Shown here in pieces: positions 9,623-17,839 of a stretch of DNA of 64,000 bases. Every line of letters starts with the position of its first letter. Position 1 is the first letter of the stretch. The notes below the pieces were generated by a model. That model was not told where the DNA came from. It worked only from the letters and a program-made list of their open reading frames with translations, and did not search any database. Location: contig JAEWSZ010000059.1 of the NCBI GenBank assembly GCA_023397905.1, positions 1 to 64,000 of the forward strand, in the 5' to 3' direction. Both the position numbers and the translations under genes were made by a program. Origin of the DNA: Bacillota bacterium (GTDB lineage: Bacteria; Bacillota; Clostridia; Acetivibrionales; DSM-1351).

Positions 9623-9639
9623 TGTATAAAGTTTGTACA
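9623..9639. promoter_or_regulatory. Candidate TetR operator upstream of oleate hydratase
   Basis: A 17-base near-palindrome, TGTATAAA-G-TTTGTACA, lies about 90 bases before the ohyA start. One half-site (GTACAAA) also occurs at 8898-8904, about 80 bases before the TetR gene. Shared half-sites in front of a regulator and its neighbour are what an autoregulated TetR operator would look like. There is no direct proof. Confidence 0.35.
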
Positions 9640-9727
9640 TCCGCCTCCCGGTGTCTATGGCAGCGGACCTTCCGCAGTAGTATAGTTGAGCCATGGAAAA
9701 ATATTAATTATTTTGTGGAGGCGGAAA

Positions 9728-11323
9728 ATGATGAACAAAGATTACGGAAACAAACAGGTCTATTTTGTCGGCGGCGGTCTTGCCTCTCTTGCAGGCGCCG
9801 CATATCTTGTGAGAGATTGCGATTTCAAAGGTGAGAACATACACATTATCGAAGGGATGGATATACTTGGAGGCAGCAACGACGGAGCCGGAAATGTGCA
9901 AAACGGTTTTGTCTGCCGCGGAGGAAGGATGCTGAACGAGGAAACCTATGAAAACACCTGGGAGCTGCTCTCCTCCATCCCTTCCCTGGAACACAAGGGC
10001 ATGAGCGTTTGCGATGAAATCCTGAGCTTCGACCGGGATCATCCCACACACGCAAACGCAAGGCTTATTGACAGGGACGGCAAGATACTTGATGTAATGA
10101 GCATGGGTTTTAACAACGCCGACCGTATGGCTCTGGGAAAGCTGATGTTTACTTCCGAGGAAAAACTGGATAATCTAAGGATATGCGACTGGTTTGCCGG
10201 CACACCTCACTTTTTTGAAACTAATTTCTGGTATATGTGGCAGACCACCTTTGCATTCCAGAAATGGAGCAGCCTGTTGGAATTCAAACGATACATGGAT
10301 AGAATGATATTCGAATTTTCACGTATCCAGACCCTTGAAGGCGTCACAAGAACACCTTACAACCAGTACGAATCTGTAATTCTGCCTCTGAAGGCTTATC
10401 TTGACAGTTTCGGAGTGGATTTCAGCATAAAATGCACCGTGACAGATCTTGATTTTGAGGAAGGCGACGGCATAACTGTAACTGCCATTCATTACACTGA
10501 CAACGGCGAAGACAAAATGATCCAGCTGCATGATGGCGATATCTGTATAATGACCAACGGCTGTATGACCGATTGCGCAACACTGGGTGATTTCAAAGCC
10601 CCAGCCGCATATAAACCCGGAAAGCCAATATCAGGGGAGCTGTGGCAAAGGATTTCTTCCAAGAAGAAAGGTCTGGGAAATCCGGCGCCTTTCTTCGGAA
10701 AACCTGAGGAGAGCAATTGGGAAAGCTTTACCGTAACCTGCCAAGGCAATAAACTCATTAAGCTTATTGAGGATTATTCCCGCAATGTGCCGGGATCGGG
10801 CGCTCTGATGACCTTCAAGGACTCAAGCTGGCTGATGAGCATTGTTGTGGCGGCCCAGCCCCATTTCAAAAACCAGCCGGAGGATACCACCATTTTATGG
10901 GGCTACGGACTCTATACCGATAAACCCGGCGATTATGTGAAAAAGCCAATGCGGGACTGTACGGGAGAAGAGTTGTTAATTGAGCTCATACACCATTTGC
11001 ATTTTGAGCAGTATTACGATGAAATCATGGGAAGCACAGTGAATGTCATACCCTGCATGATGCCGTATATTGACGCGCAGTTCCAGCCACGGGCGATGAA
11101 GGACCGCCCCGAAGTGGTCCCCTCGGGCTCCGCCAACTTTGCAATGATCAGCCAGTTCGTAGAAATACCGGAGGATATGGTCTTTACGGAAGAATATTCG
11201 GTAAGGGCCGCCAGGATTGCCGTATATAAGCTGCTGGACATTAATAAGAAAATTTGCCCGGTAACTCCGTACAAGCATGATATAAGAGTCCTTTTAAAGG
11301 CTTTAAATACGGCTTTCCGCTAA
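9728..11323 (+). CDS. ohyA: Oleate hydratase (FAD-dependent)
   Basis: Adds water to the cis-9 double bond of oleate and related unsaturated fatty acids to give 10-hydroxy fatty acids; in Gram-positive bacteria this detoxifies host or environmental fatty acids. The family was formerly called myosin-cross-reactive antigen. Seen: an N-terminal FAD-binding motif GGGLASLAGAAYL, then the strongly conserved blocks EGMDILGGSNDGAG, GFVCRGGRMLNEETYENTWELLSSIPS and MWQTTFAFQKW, and a C-terminal MMPYIDAQFQPR. I start it at the ATG at 9728 with GGAGG six bases upstream; an upstream in-frame extension has no ribosome-binding site. This gives 531 residues, shorter than the about 590 of several characterised members but containing all blocks. 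It follows a TetR regulator. Confidence 0.95.
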   Translation: MMNKDYGNKQVYFVGGGLASLAGAAYLVRDCDFKGENIHIIEGMDILGGSNDGAGNVQNGFVCRGGRMLNEETYENTWELLSSIPSLEHKGMSVCDEILSFDRDHPTHANARLIDRDGKILDVMSMGFNNADRMALGKLMFTSEEKLDNLRICDWFAGTPHFFETNFWYMWQTTFAFQKWSSLLEFKRYMDRMIFEFSRIQTLEGVTRTPYNQYESVILPLKAYLDSFGVDFSIKCTVTDLDFEEGDGITVTAIHYTDNGEDKMIQLHDGDICIMTNGCMTDCATLGDFKAPAAYKPGKPISGELWQRISSKKKGLGNPAPFFGKPEESNWESFTVTCQGNKLIKLIEDYSRNVPGSGALMTFKDSSWLMSIVVAAQPHFKNQPEDTTILWGYGLYTDKPGDYVKKPMRDCTGEELLIELIHHLHFEQYYDEIMGSTVNVIPCMMPYIDAQFQPRAMKDRPEVVPSGSANFAMISQFVEIPEDMVFTEEYSVRAARIAVYKLLDINKKICPVTPYKHDIRVLLKALNTAFR

Positions 11324-11362
11324 TTAACCTCCTGACACGGAGCCTGTTACAAAACATATTAA

Positions 11363-11404
11363 TTTTGCGGCATCGTCTTTATTTGGGGCGGTGCCGTAAT
11401 TTTA
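11363..11404 (+). terminator. Intrinsic terminator after oleate hydratase
   Basis: GCGGCATCGTC (11367-11377) pairs with GGCGGTGCCGT over about eleven positions, including G-U pairs, and is followed by AATTTTAA. It lies 40 bases after the ohyA stop and separates it from the convergent pilus operon. Confidence 0.65.
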
Positions 11405-11485
11405 AGCAAGTCCGGTATAGTATGTAAATATCAGCTGTACTGATCTGCTGATACAATACAAGGCGGAGTTATTTCCACCGGATTT

Positions 11486-12172
11486 TCACTCTTTTTCACT
11501 CCTTTCAGGTTTTGCTCCCGCAAAGCTGGTGAGATTTATTTTCCTTGTGTGCTGCAAACCGGCAATTTCAACGTTCCTGATTAATGCAAATAAGTATGTG
11601 CCGTTTTCGATCACATTTGTTTTGGGATTGCCATTGATATAAACCCTGGAAGGTTCCTCAGCTTCGGGCCAATATTGAAGCATTGCCGTATTTATTCTGT
11701 CCTCCAGCATTGCAGGATCATCAAGCTCACCCTGAAGCACCGGTTTATTGCCGGATTTAATGACATACCTGAGCTTTCCTCCCTGTGAAACCGTGGCGCA
11801 CAGCAATAAGTTATTATCAATGTTTAGGCCGTTCCAATTGCAGTTTTTATCAAATACGGTGAGAAAAGCGCCATTTGCCGAAGCAATATCTATTTCAACG
11901 CCTTCAAGCAGCTTCTGGCCCGTTTCTTCGGAAAATCCCCTTGACACCCCTTCAATGCTGAGATCCACGTTAATCTGCTGAACAGCCGCCGTCACCCCAT
12001 AATCCATAGCCCTGGATATGGTATTTCGCTTATATGTAAAAACAGAATAATCCGCCATATTGAGAAAAACCACCAGGACCAGGAGTACCACCGATATGCC
12101 GATAAACAACACTCCCAGTCCTCCGCCGGTCTCATCCCGGCAAAAGCCTGCTGTATTATCTCTGGCCCGCAT
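11486..12172 (-). CDS. TadE/TadG-like membrane pseudopilin, last gene of the Tad operon
   Basis: About 228 residues. After a short charged N-terminus the segment GGGLGVLFIGISVVLLVLVVFLNMADY is a single transmembrane helix, followed by an extracellular domain of about 170 residues. A G-rich start, long hydrophobic helix and then a helical YKRNTISRAMDYGVTAAVQQ segment are typical of TadE/TadG-type minor pseudopilins that follow tadC in Tad/Flp loci. The open frame extends upstream to 12304, but that part lies inside the preceding gene; I chose the ATG at 12172, which overlaps the preceding stop by 17 bases and keeps the helix near the N-terminus. The ribosome-binding site there is weak. The specific role is inferred from context. 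Confidence 0.68.
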   Translation of the reverse strand: MRARDNTAGFCRDETGGGLGVLFIGISVVLLVLVVFLNMADYSVFTYKRNTISRAMDYGVTAAVQQINVDLSIEGVSRGFSEETGQKLLEGVEIDIASANGAFLTVFDKNCNWNGLNIDNNLLLCATVSQGGKLRYVIKSGNKPVLQGELDDPAMLEDRINTAMLQYWPEAEEPSRVYINGNPKTNVIENGTYLFALIRNVEIAGLQHTRKINLTSFAGAKPERSEKE

Positions 12173-12608
12173 TCCGGTTCTTTTCAATACGGCAGGTGGC
12201 CTTAGCCTTATAATAGAGTTTATCCGTCCCATTGCCGTGAGCCCCTTCCATCCGGGACAGAGTGCTTTCATTTTCCGATTGAACATATATGCTGAATATT
12301 TCACCCCTATCCATTACATTTCCCGGAGTATAGGCGCCGAGTCCGGATATGCTTCCATCGGACTGCAGCGTTCCGTACTCCATTATTACATCCGTATCCT
12401 CAAAGTCTCCAAACCTTTTGAGCTCATCAACCAGTTCTTTCCTGTCTCCGGCTGTCATGACCCCTGTTATCATCACTTTATGGGCTACGGCGTCTATTGC
12501 ATTTTTTATATATTTCTGTTTTGTATCATACTCATAGAAGGCCATGCTTTTTAAAAAAATCAATGCGATTACAGGAATGATTATTATGAACGCGTATATT
12601 TTATTCAT
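12156..12608 (-). CDS. TadE-like minor pseudopilin
   Basis: A 150-residue protein with one N-terminal hydrophobic helix (IYAFIIIIPVIALIFLKSMAF, residues 4-24) and an extracellular part that opens with the amphipathic helix DTKQKYIKNAIDAVAHKVM. A short cytoplasmic N-terminus, one helix and a small soluble domain fit TadE-family pilus-assembly proteins. It is one of two such proteins at the end of the operon, and its 3' end overlaps the next gene. There is no classical prepilin peptidase site (Gly before a hydrophobic stretch with Glu at +5) that I can see. Function is assigned mainly from position downstream of tadC and the mini-pilins. Confidence 0.68.
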   Translation of the reverse strand: MNKIYAFIIIIPVIALIFLKSMAFYEYDTKQKYIKNAIDAVAHKVMITGVMTAGDRKELVDELKRFGDFEDTDVIMEYGTLQSDGSISGLGAYTPGNVMDRGEIFSIYVQSENESTLSRMEGAHGNGTDKLYYKAKATCRIEKNRNAGQR

Positions 12609-12721
12609 TTATATGCCATGCCCCGCATCTCGCATAAAACATCATGAAAGCCGGCATGGGCTCGGTCCCCCTTTATAATTTTTTTAAAATTTCTTCCAAC
12701 CTTGAAAGCCTCCCTTTCCGG

Positions 12722-12868
12722 TTATTTTATGTTTTCATTCAGATCCTTTACACTCCGGTATACCTCGCTGCCCGTATCTGATATCAATTGTGATACAGGC
12801 AGTACTGTGCCAATGACAAGCGCCACGCAGAGTGCGAACATTATTATTGCAATGAGTATATTTTTCAT
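12722..12868 (-). CDS. Small pilin-like membrane protein, third of three tandem copies
   Basis: A 48-residue protein found by reading the gap between larger genes. It begins MKNILIAIIMFALCVALVIG and continues with a short polar tail ending SVKDLNENIK. One membrane helix starts almost at the initiator Met and is followed by TVLP, matching the same position in the two upstream copies (both ...IP). GAGGT lies about five bases before the ATG and is formed by the end of the preceding gene. Position between tadC and the TadE-like genes is where Flp pilin subunits often lie, but the usual Flp sequence (Gly-Ala-Thr-Ala-Ile-Glu-Tyr) is absent. It is the most diverged of the three. Confidence 0.65.
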   Translation of the reverse strand: MKNILIAIIMFALCVALVIGTVLPVSQLISDTGSEVYRSVKDLNENIK

Positions 12869-12871
12869 GTG

Positions 12872-13042
12872 TTACCTCGCAATGGCTCCGCTTAATGTGT
12901 TGATTTTGGTATCCACCGTGTTGAGCTGCGTTTCCACCTTTGTTCCGTTCTCCTTCCCGTGTTCCGCAAGCGGTATTATTACCGCAATAAACAGTGCCAT
13001 TGCTATGGCAAACATCGCAATCGATAAAATAATTTTTTTCAT
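12872..13042 (-). CDS. Small pilin-like membrane protein, second of three tandem copies
   Basis: A 56-residue protein starting MKKIILSIAMFAIAMALFIA, then VIIPLAEHGKENGTKVE and a tail ending TLSGAIAR. The start ATG at 13042 has AGGAGA about eight bases upstream; a longer in-frame extension to 13111 lacks a ribosome-binding site. It is clearly paralogous to the upstream copy: both share SIAM.AIA.AL followed by IPL.EHG. It ends three bases before the ATG of the third copy, so the two are tightly coupled. No processing site for a prepilin peptidase is evident. Probably the structural or accessory subunit of the Tad filament; this is inference. Confidence 0.68.
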   Translation of the reverse strand: MKKIILSIAMFAIAMALFIAVIIPLAEHGKENGTKVETQLNTVDTKINTLSGAIAR

Positions 13043-13116
13043 AATTCCTGTCTCCTGTCTTTTTATTGTTTGAATAAATTTTTTAAAAGGGTGTATCTTT
13101 GAGTGGCTCATGTGAT

Positions 13117-13275
13117 TTATTTGAAAAGCCCCTGCACTGCCGGCAATGCTGCTCTGCCCTCTGAAACCGCACTGCCGCCCGTATCAGTTCCATGCTCCAT
13201 CAGAGGAATGACAGCTCCGGCAATAAGAGCCAGAGCAATGGCCAGCATAGCTATACTGATAATTATTTGCTTCAT
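13117..13275 (-). CDS. Small pilin-like membrane protein, first of three tandem copies
   Basis: A 52-residue protein starting MKQIIISIAMLAIALALIAG, then AVIPLMEHGTDTGG and a small-residue tail ending VQGLFK. GGAGGG is six to seven bases before the ATG at 13275. It shares the SIAMLAIALAL and IPLMEHG blocks with the next copy, so the set arose by tandem duplication. It lies directly after tadC. The charge pattern (a single Lys, then about 22 hydrophobic residues, then acidic/polar tail) predicts an N-in, C-out single-pass membrane protein. I found no match to known Flp pilins by eye. Confidence 0.68.
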   Translation of the reverse strand: MKQIIISIAMLAIALALIAGAVIPLMEHGTDTGGSAVSEGRAALPAVQGLFK

Positions 13276-13286
13276 ATTTTCCCTCC

Positions 13287-14429
13287 CTACATAAATTCAA
13301 AAGCTTTGTAAATCATGTCAAGCATGGGGTCCAGCAACAATCTTGCAAGCTCGTAAACCAGCGGCGCAATGCTGAGAAACGCCACCAGATCAACAAAATC
13401 CATTGTTTCATCAGCTGTCATTATCATCGCCTCATCCCTTTCCATCACCCCCCTCTCCATGATCTGAAGTGCCGTCTCCCTGTCGGAAAGGCTGTAAACC
13501 TCCAAAATATTGGCCATATTTGACAGGCTTTTTATATTCCTGCTTCTGAGGTAACCAAAGGCCCTTTTTTTGTCATACTTGAAAAGCTGAGAAAATTCAT
13601 GAAAATATTTTGAATATATTCCGGAGGATTTTTCAAGCTCATATATGATATCCAGTGTCTTTATACCCTCCACCCTGGCCAGCAGTTCAAAAATATATTC
13701 CAGCTTGATTATCTCCCTTTTATAGACGCTTCCCCTTATGACCCACCTGATTATGAGGACAGCCTCAGGTATTAAGAATGAGAAAAAAATTATGATGATA
13801 TTGCTGAAGCTGATCATTTTGAGGCTTTTTACATCCTCCAGTGTGTTTAAGAACCATTCGGTATTTTCCTTTAAGACTTGCTGGTCCGAGGTATTGAGAT
13901 ATTCCGCAGCAGCCTGTTCCGCCAAGGCATACTTTTCCTGGTATCCCTCTCTGTCAAACTTGCCGCCGGCCTTCACTCTGCCGAGAATCTGCGTAAACAA
14001 CTCATATTTGGAACCATCCGGAGTGCCCCTGTCATAAAAAACATTTGCTCCTGTTCCTGATGTTTCAATAATAACTTTAGTTTTATATGAAAAATTGCTG
14101 TATCCCATTATGAATATAAAAGCGGCGCACAGGACAAAACATATTATTTTCAGAAAATACAGCTGCTGCAAGCTTATTCCGGCCTCGCTGAGTTCCAGTA
14201 TCCTGGCCTGAAATTTATTTGGCAATAGCTTATTGCCAGCCAGCAAATCCAGCGGTTTACGGATTATCTTCCCCGATGTCATGCGTTCCAGAATATGGGG
14301 CAGCGTTATTGTGTCACCGGATTTCCCCCTCAGTTTCTCAGATATTTTCAACGTTTTATAGCCTAATCCCAAGATCAGCAGTATGACTCCTGCGGCTATC
14401 AGCAAAACAACTGTCAATGTATTTGGCAT
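13287..14429 (-). CDS. tadC: Tad pilus inner-membrane platform protein, TadC-like
   Basis: A 380-residue integral membrane protein with hydrophobic helices near residues 6-22 (LTVVLLIAAGVILLILG), 95-118, about 205-230 and the extreme C-terminus. It contains the GspF/T2SSF-type segment with EYIFELLARVEGIKTLDIIYELEKSSG, a helical cytoplasmic domain that contacts the TadA ATPase. It follows tadB after 15 bases and precedes the mini-pilins after 11 bases, the canonical TadA-TadB-TadC order. ATG at 14429 is preceded by AAGGAGAG. Somewhat longer than typical TadC (about 300-330), the excess being between the first two helices. The assignment relies on position plus the topology. Confidence 0.78.
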   Translation of the reverse strand: MPNTLTVVLLIAAGVILLILGLGYKTLKISEKLRGKSGDTITLPHILERMTSGKIIRKPLDLLAGNKLLPNKFQARILELSEAGISLQQLYFLKIICFVLCAAFIFIMGYSNFSYKTKVIIETSGTGANVFYDRGTPDGSKYELFTQILGRVKAGGKFDREGYQEKYALAEQAAAEYLNTSDQQVLKENTEWFLNTLEDVKSLKMISFSNIIIIFFSFLIPEAVLIIRWVIRGSVYKREIIKLEYIFELLARVEGIKTLDIIYELEKSSGIYSKYFHEFSQLFKYDKKRAFGYLRSRNIKSLSNMANILEVYSLSDRETALQIMERGVMERDEAMIMTADETMDFVDLVAFLSIAPLVYELARLLLDPMLDMIYKAFEFM

Positions 14430-14444
14430 TTTTCTCTCCTTTTT

Positions 14445-15407
14445 CTACATTCTGCGCAGCAATCTGACTGCCAGCAGGGCTCCCATAGAGAACACTACTA
14501 TTTTGGCGAAGGACGAAGTTGCGTCATAATACAATCCGGCGTCAATTCCTAAAATGGTTCTGTTCAGAAGTATAATGGCAGGCAGGCTGAAAACGCTTGC
14601 GGCAACTGTAAAAACCTCATACCATATCAATCTCTTATTTTTCTTTTTTTCCATGTTGTTGTATCTGGTTATGGTCCTGTTCAGCTTATACAGCTGGGCT
14701 ACCAGCTCCCCTCCATTTTCCCTGTAATTTACCAGAAGCAATATGAATATATTGAACCAGGTGTCATTGATCTTATCTCTGATAATGCAAAGGCTATGAT
14801 TCAGGTCGCTGCTGTCGGATACCCTGCCCGCTATCCTTCCCAGGGATTTGTCAATGCTTTTACTGCACTCATACAAGGCTGGCTTTATTCTGTAATGGAT
14901 CATAAAGGAACTTCTGAAACTGTCAATAAGCAGAGGGATCTTCAGTCTCAGCCTGTATTTCATATAATCCACAAGTAGCGTAAATATATAATAGGGGACC
15001 ATAATACACAGGATCATTGTAATCAGCCTTGTGTACCATAGATTGAGAACCGCGTTTAAGGAAATATACATCAACACTCCCGCTGCGGGTATTATCAGGG
15101 TGGATACTGCAACTATACTTCTCTGCCGCCATTCCTCCAACATGAAATATGATATTGAGCTGTCAAGCTTTCCTGAAAGGATACTAAAGGGGAACTTATT
15201 TGTTATGAATTCCAAATACTTGAGATATCTATTGTTTTTGATCCGGACCCTCTTTGCGCCCTTATTATAATGCGAGCTTCTGTATATTGATATGTACATC
15301 CCCGTCAGCACCAGTAAGGCTCCGGTCAGGAGCATTGCCAGGTAAAAGCGGTTTTGGGCAATAGTATCCGTAATATCACGAAGCCTGTCCATCGCTAAAT
15401 ACTGCAT
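14445..15407 (-). CDS. tadB: Tad pilus inner-membrane platform protein, TadB-like
   Basis: A 320-residue membrane protein of the GspF/TadB class. An N-terminal helix (FYLAMLLTGALLVLTGMYISI) is followed by a basic stretch, a helical pair near residues 95-145 (VAVSTLIIPAAGVLMYISL; LITMILCIMVPYYIFTLLV), the cytoplasmic T2SSF domain with NYRENGGELVAQLYKLNRTI, and two C-terminal helices. I start at the ATG at 15407 because GGAGG lies six bases before it; the upstream in-frame ATG has none. It should pair with TadC to form the platform driven by TadA. Neighbours on both sides are within 60 bases. Confidence 0.8.
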   Translation of the reverse strand: MQYLAMDRLRDITDTIAQNRFYLAMLLTGALLVLTGMYISIYRSSHYNKGAKRVRIKNNRYLKYLEFITNKFPFSILSGKLDSSISYFMLEEWRQRSIVAVSTLIIPAAGVLMYISLNAVLNLWYTRLITMILCIMVPYYIFTLLVDYMKYRLRLKIPLLIDSFRSSFMIHYRIKPALYECSKSIDKSLGRIAGRVSDSSDLNHSLCIIRDKINDTWFNIFILLLVNYRENGGELVAQLYKLNRTITRYNNMEKKKNKRLIWYEVFTVAASVFSLPAIILLNRTILGIDAGLYYDATSSFAKIVVFSMGALLAVRLLRRM

Positions 15408-15465
15408 GTTTAACCTCCATATTTCCATATGCGCATCCCTTGCCGGCTGAATTGACCTCAGCCTT

Positions 15466-16986
15466 TCAAACCGGTGTCTGCGATCCCGGCTGTTCCACCT
15501 GAAATAATCTGCGGAGCTCTTGGACCTCCGTATTTGTCATTTCATATTCCATGCAGGACAGCAGCTGTTCCCTGGACAGTCCGTTTTGATTTGCCCAATA
15601 CCTGCCGTTTTCCTTATCAAATATAAACAGGTCATTTATCTCAAAAGACATATTCTCTTCCCTGGCAATGACCTCTGAGACCTTGTATACATATCTCTGT
15701 CCGGTTTCACGGTCAAGCTTTATATGCACCACCAGGTCCACCGCATCCGCCACATCGAACTGCGCCTCTCTATAGTCTGTGTAATAACCCGTCTGCATCA
15801 GAAGCTGCCGCAGATCATGGATCATACGCCTCGTGCTTGAAGAATGAAATGTAAAGAGACTCCCCCTTGCCTGCCGCAGCATTGCCTTTATCATCTCGAA
15901 AGCCTCATATGAATTCCTGACCTCTCCGTAAATCACTATATCCCTGTTCAATCTGAAAAATATCTCCGTGATGTCAGAGGGCTTGAATTCCTTGGTATAC
16001 TGCAATTCAACAATATTCTTTTCAGGATAATTGGAGGAAATATTGAGTTCATGGATATTTTCCGCCAGACCGATGCTGATATCCGGGTCAAGCTGTTTAA
16101 TAATCAATTCATCTGCCGCAGTTGTCTTACCTGAGCCCTGCTCTCCGATGATCGCGACATTCCTCCTTCCCCTGCCGGCAAGGAGTTCAATTATTCTGGA
16201 AATCCTCTCCTCCACAAAACTGTTGCGGTATTTCACCAGTTGTGCCTTTGAGGCGAACAGCCGCACATTGACCACATAGTATTTGGAAAGCGGCGGCCTG
16301 AGCGCCGTCACCCTGGCTCCGTTTTTCAATATGGCATTGACCAGCGGAGTTCCGGCATTCATTTCCTCCTTGGCCGTGGATGTCAGCCTGTTCTCGACAA
16401 CCCTTCTGTAGCTTTCCTCATTTCTGAATGCAAAACGGGCATTGGGAATGCGCCTTTTGATGCCATTATACTGAAGCCAGATATAGTCCCTCCTGGTACA
16501 GGCCACCTCATTTAATCCCGGATCAAAAATCAATTCATCCAGTATCCCATAGCCGTAGACCTCCTGGTATATAATCTGGGTCAGTTTCTGAAGCTTTATA
16601 TCAAAATCGTCCGAAAGGCTTATGGAATACTTGTCCAGATACCCTGCTATATGGCAGTCAATGGGTTTAAGCGGATGGCATTCGCTATCTCCGGTATAGA
16701 TATTTTTGTAATAATCTATGTGATATTCCATTATCAGCTGATCGATACTATCCGCATTTATCAGTTCGGATTTTTCAATCAGCAGAAAATAAATACTGTT
16801 TTGCATAAACTCTCTTGCACCTGTGCTCCCGTCAATGGCAAGAAGCTTTTGAGCCTGTCGCGCCTCCTCAAGATATCCGGCCCTGCTCTCATGAATATCT
16901 TTCATTCCGCTTAAACCGTTTATCCTCAATTCTTCTTCGATATAATTCATTAATTCTTTCAGGCATAATTTTTGAATGACCCTCAT
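15466..16986 (-). CDS. tadA: Tad pilus assembly ATPase, TadA/CpaF type
   Basis: A 506-residue secretion ATPase of the VirB11/GspE superfamily that powers Flp pilus extension, and possibly retraction. Seen: Walker A GEQGSGKTTAADELI, an Asp-box-like NIHELNI region, a Walker B-like RDIVIYGEVRNSYEA and the His-box/arginine region SLFTFHSSSTRRMIHDLRQL. The N-terminal about 150 residues are helical, as in CpaF. GEVR and FHSSS (usually GE.R and TVHA) are divergent versions. AGGAGG lies five bases before the second of two adjacent ATGs, which I use (16986). It is preceded by tadZ and followed by tadB. This is the best anchor for identifying the operon. Confidence 0.87.
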   Translation of the reverse strand: MRVIQKLCLKELMNYIEEELRINGLSGMKDIHESRAGYLEEARQAQKLLAIDGSTGAREFMQNSIYFLLIEKSELINADSIDQLIMEYHIDYYKNIYTGDSECHPLKPIDCHIAGYLDKYSISLSDDFDIKLQKLTQIIYQEVYGYGILDELIFDPGLNEVACTRRDYIWLQYNGIKRRIPNARFAFRNEESYRRVVENRLTSTAKEEMNAGTPLVNAILKNGARVTALRPPLSKYYVVNVRLFASKAQLVKYRNSFVEERISRIIELLAGRGRRNVAIIGEQGSGKTTAADELIIKQLDPDISIGLAENIHELNISSNYPEKNIVELQYTKEFKPSDITEIFFRLNRDIVIYGEVRNSYEAFEMIKAMLRQARGSLFTFHSSSTRRMIHDLRQLLMQTGYYTDYREAQFDVADAVDLVVHIKLDRETGQRYVYKVSEVIAREENMSFEINDLFIFDKENGRYWANQNGLSREQLLSCMEYEMTNTEVQELRRLFQVEQPGSQTPV

Positions 16987-17003
16987 CATGACCTCCTGTA
17001 AAT

Positions 17004-17825
17004 TTAATTGTGTTCCATACTCTGAAAAATTCCTCTGAAGCTCCTCAAATACCATCTGGGTTTCTCCTTTACGGTTCCTTTTTGAGGAATCAGTCCCAGC
17101 GCTTCAAGAATATACTTTGAAATTCTCTTGGCTGAATTGTTGCATTTTGTTTCCCGCTGCAGATATAGGTGAAGGCTGTCCTTATTTTTCATTTCCTGAA
17201 GAGTCTCGCAATATTCCATGGAATATACTTTTTTCAGACCGTATTTTCGTTTGATGTCTGTTACTCTGGGATAAATATTGCGGTATTTGGACATCAGGTA
17301 TAATATATCCTGATTGTACGGAGCCAGTCCATCCTTGACACGGCTTAACTCCCTTATGCTTTCATTGTCCTGGTTATAAAGCTTCAGCAGCATGTCGGCT
17401 TTCTTTAAAACCATATTTGTAAGTACATTTTCCATACCTGAAACAGTGTCGAATATTACAAGATCAAAATCATTCTGCAGCTTTTGAAATAATCTGGCGT
17501 ATTTTTCAGTATTCCGGACCGCATATGAATTTGACATGCGGTAGGAACCCAGAAAATATATGCCGTTGTACTCGGGAATAATGCTTTTCAATGTCTCTGA
17601 TTTTTCATCCTCGAAAAATTCATAGTTAATAAGATCCTCCAGTCCCGTGTCGGACTCATCGGCTCCCATTAGTCTGTAGAGTGAGGTATATTGCCTGTTG
17701 AGACAGCATACCAGTATTCTCAAATCCTTGTGAGCCATTTCTCTGATTTGTTTTGACAGCATATATGCAACAACCGATTTGCCGGATTTCTTGACATCCG
17801 ACCAGACAGCCAGTACTTTACCCAT
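17004..17825 (-). CDS. tadZ: TadZ/CpaE-like ParA-family protein
   Basis: A 273-residue P-loop protein of the MinD/ParA group, which localises the Tad machine in known systems. The N-terminal WSDVKKSGKSVVAYML (residues 8-23) is a shortened deviant Walker A that keeps GKS and a preceding Lys. DLVIFDTVSGMENVLTN is the Walker B-like strand, and the segment KKADMLLKLYNQDNESIRE matches the switch region of ParA proteins. There is no receiver domain, so it resembles short clostridial TadZ rather than Caulobacter CpaE. GGAGG lies about seven bases before the ATG. The first gene of the operon carries a second, diverged ParA-like domain, so there are two TadZ-type modules here. Confidence 0.78.
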   Translation of the reverse strand: MGKVLAVWSDVKKSGKSVVAYMLSKQIREMAHKDLRILVCCLNRQYTSLYRLMGADESDTGLEDLINYEFFEDEKSETLKSIIPEYNGIYFLGSYRMSNSYAVRNTEKYARLFQKLQNDFDLVIFDTVSGMENVLTNMVLKKADMLLKLYNQDNESIRELSRVKDGLAPYNQDILYLMSKYRNIYPRVTDIKRKYGLKKVYSMEYCETLQEMKNKDSLHLYLQRETKCNNSAKRISKYILEALGLIPQKGTVKEKPRWYLRSFRGIFQSMEHN

Positions 17826-17839
17826 ATATTCCTCCTTTC

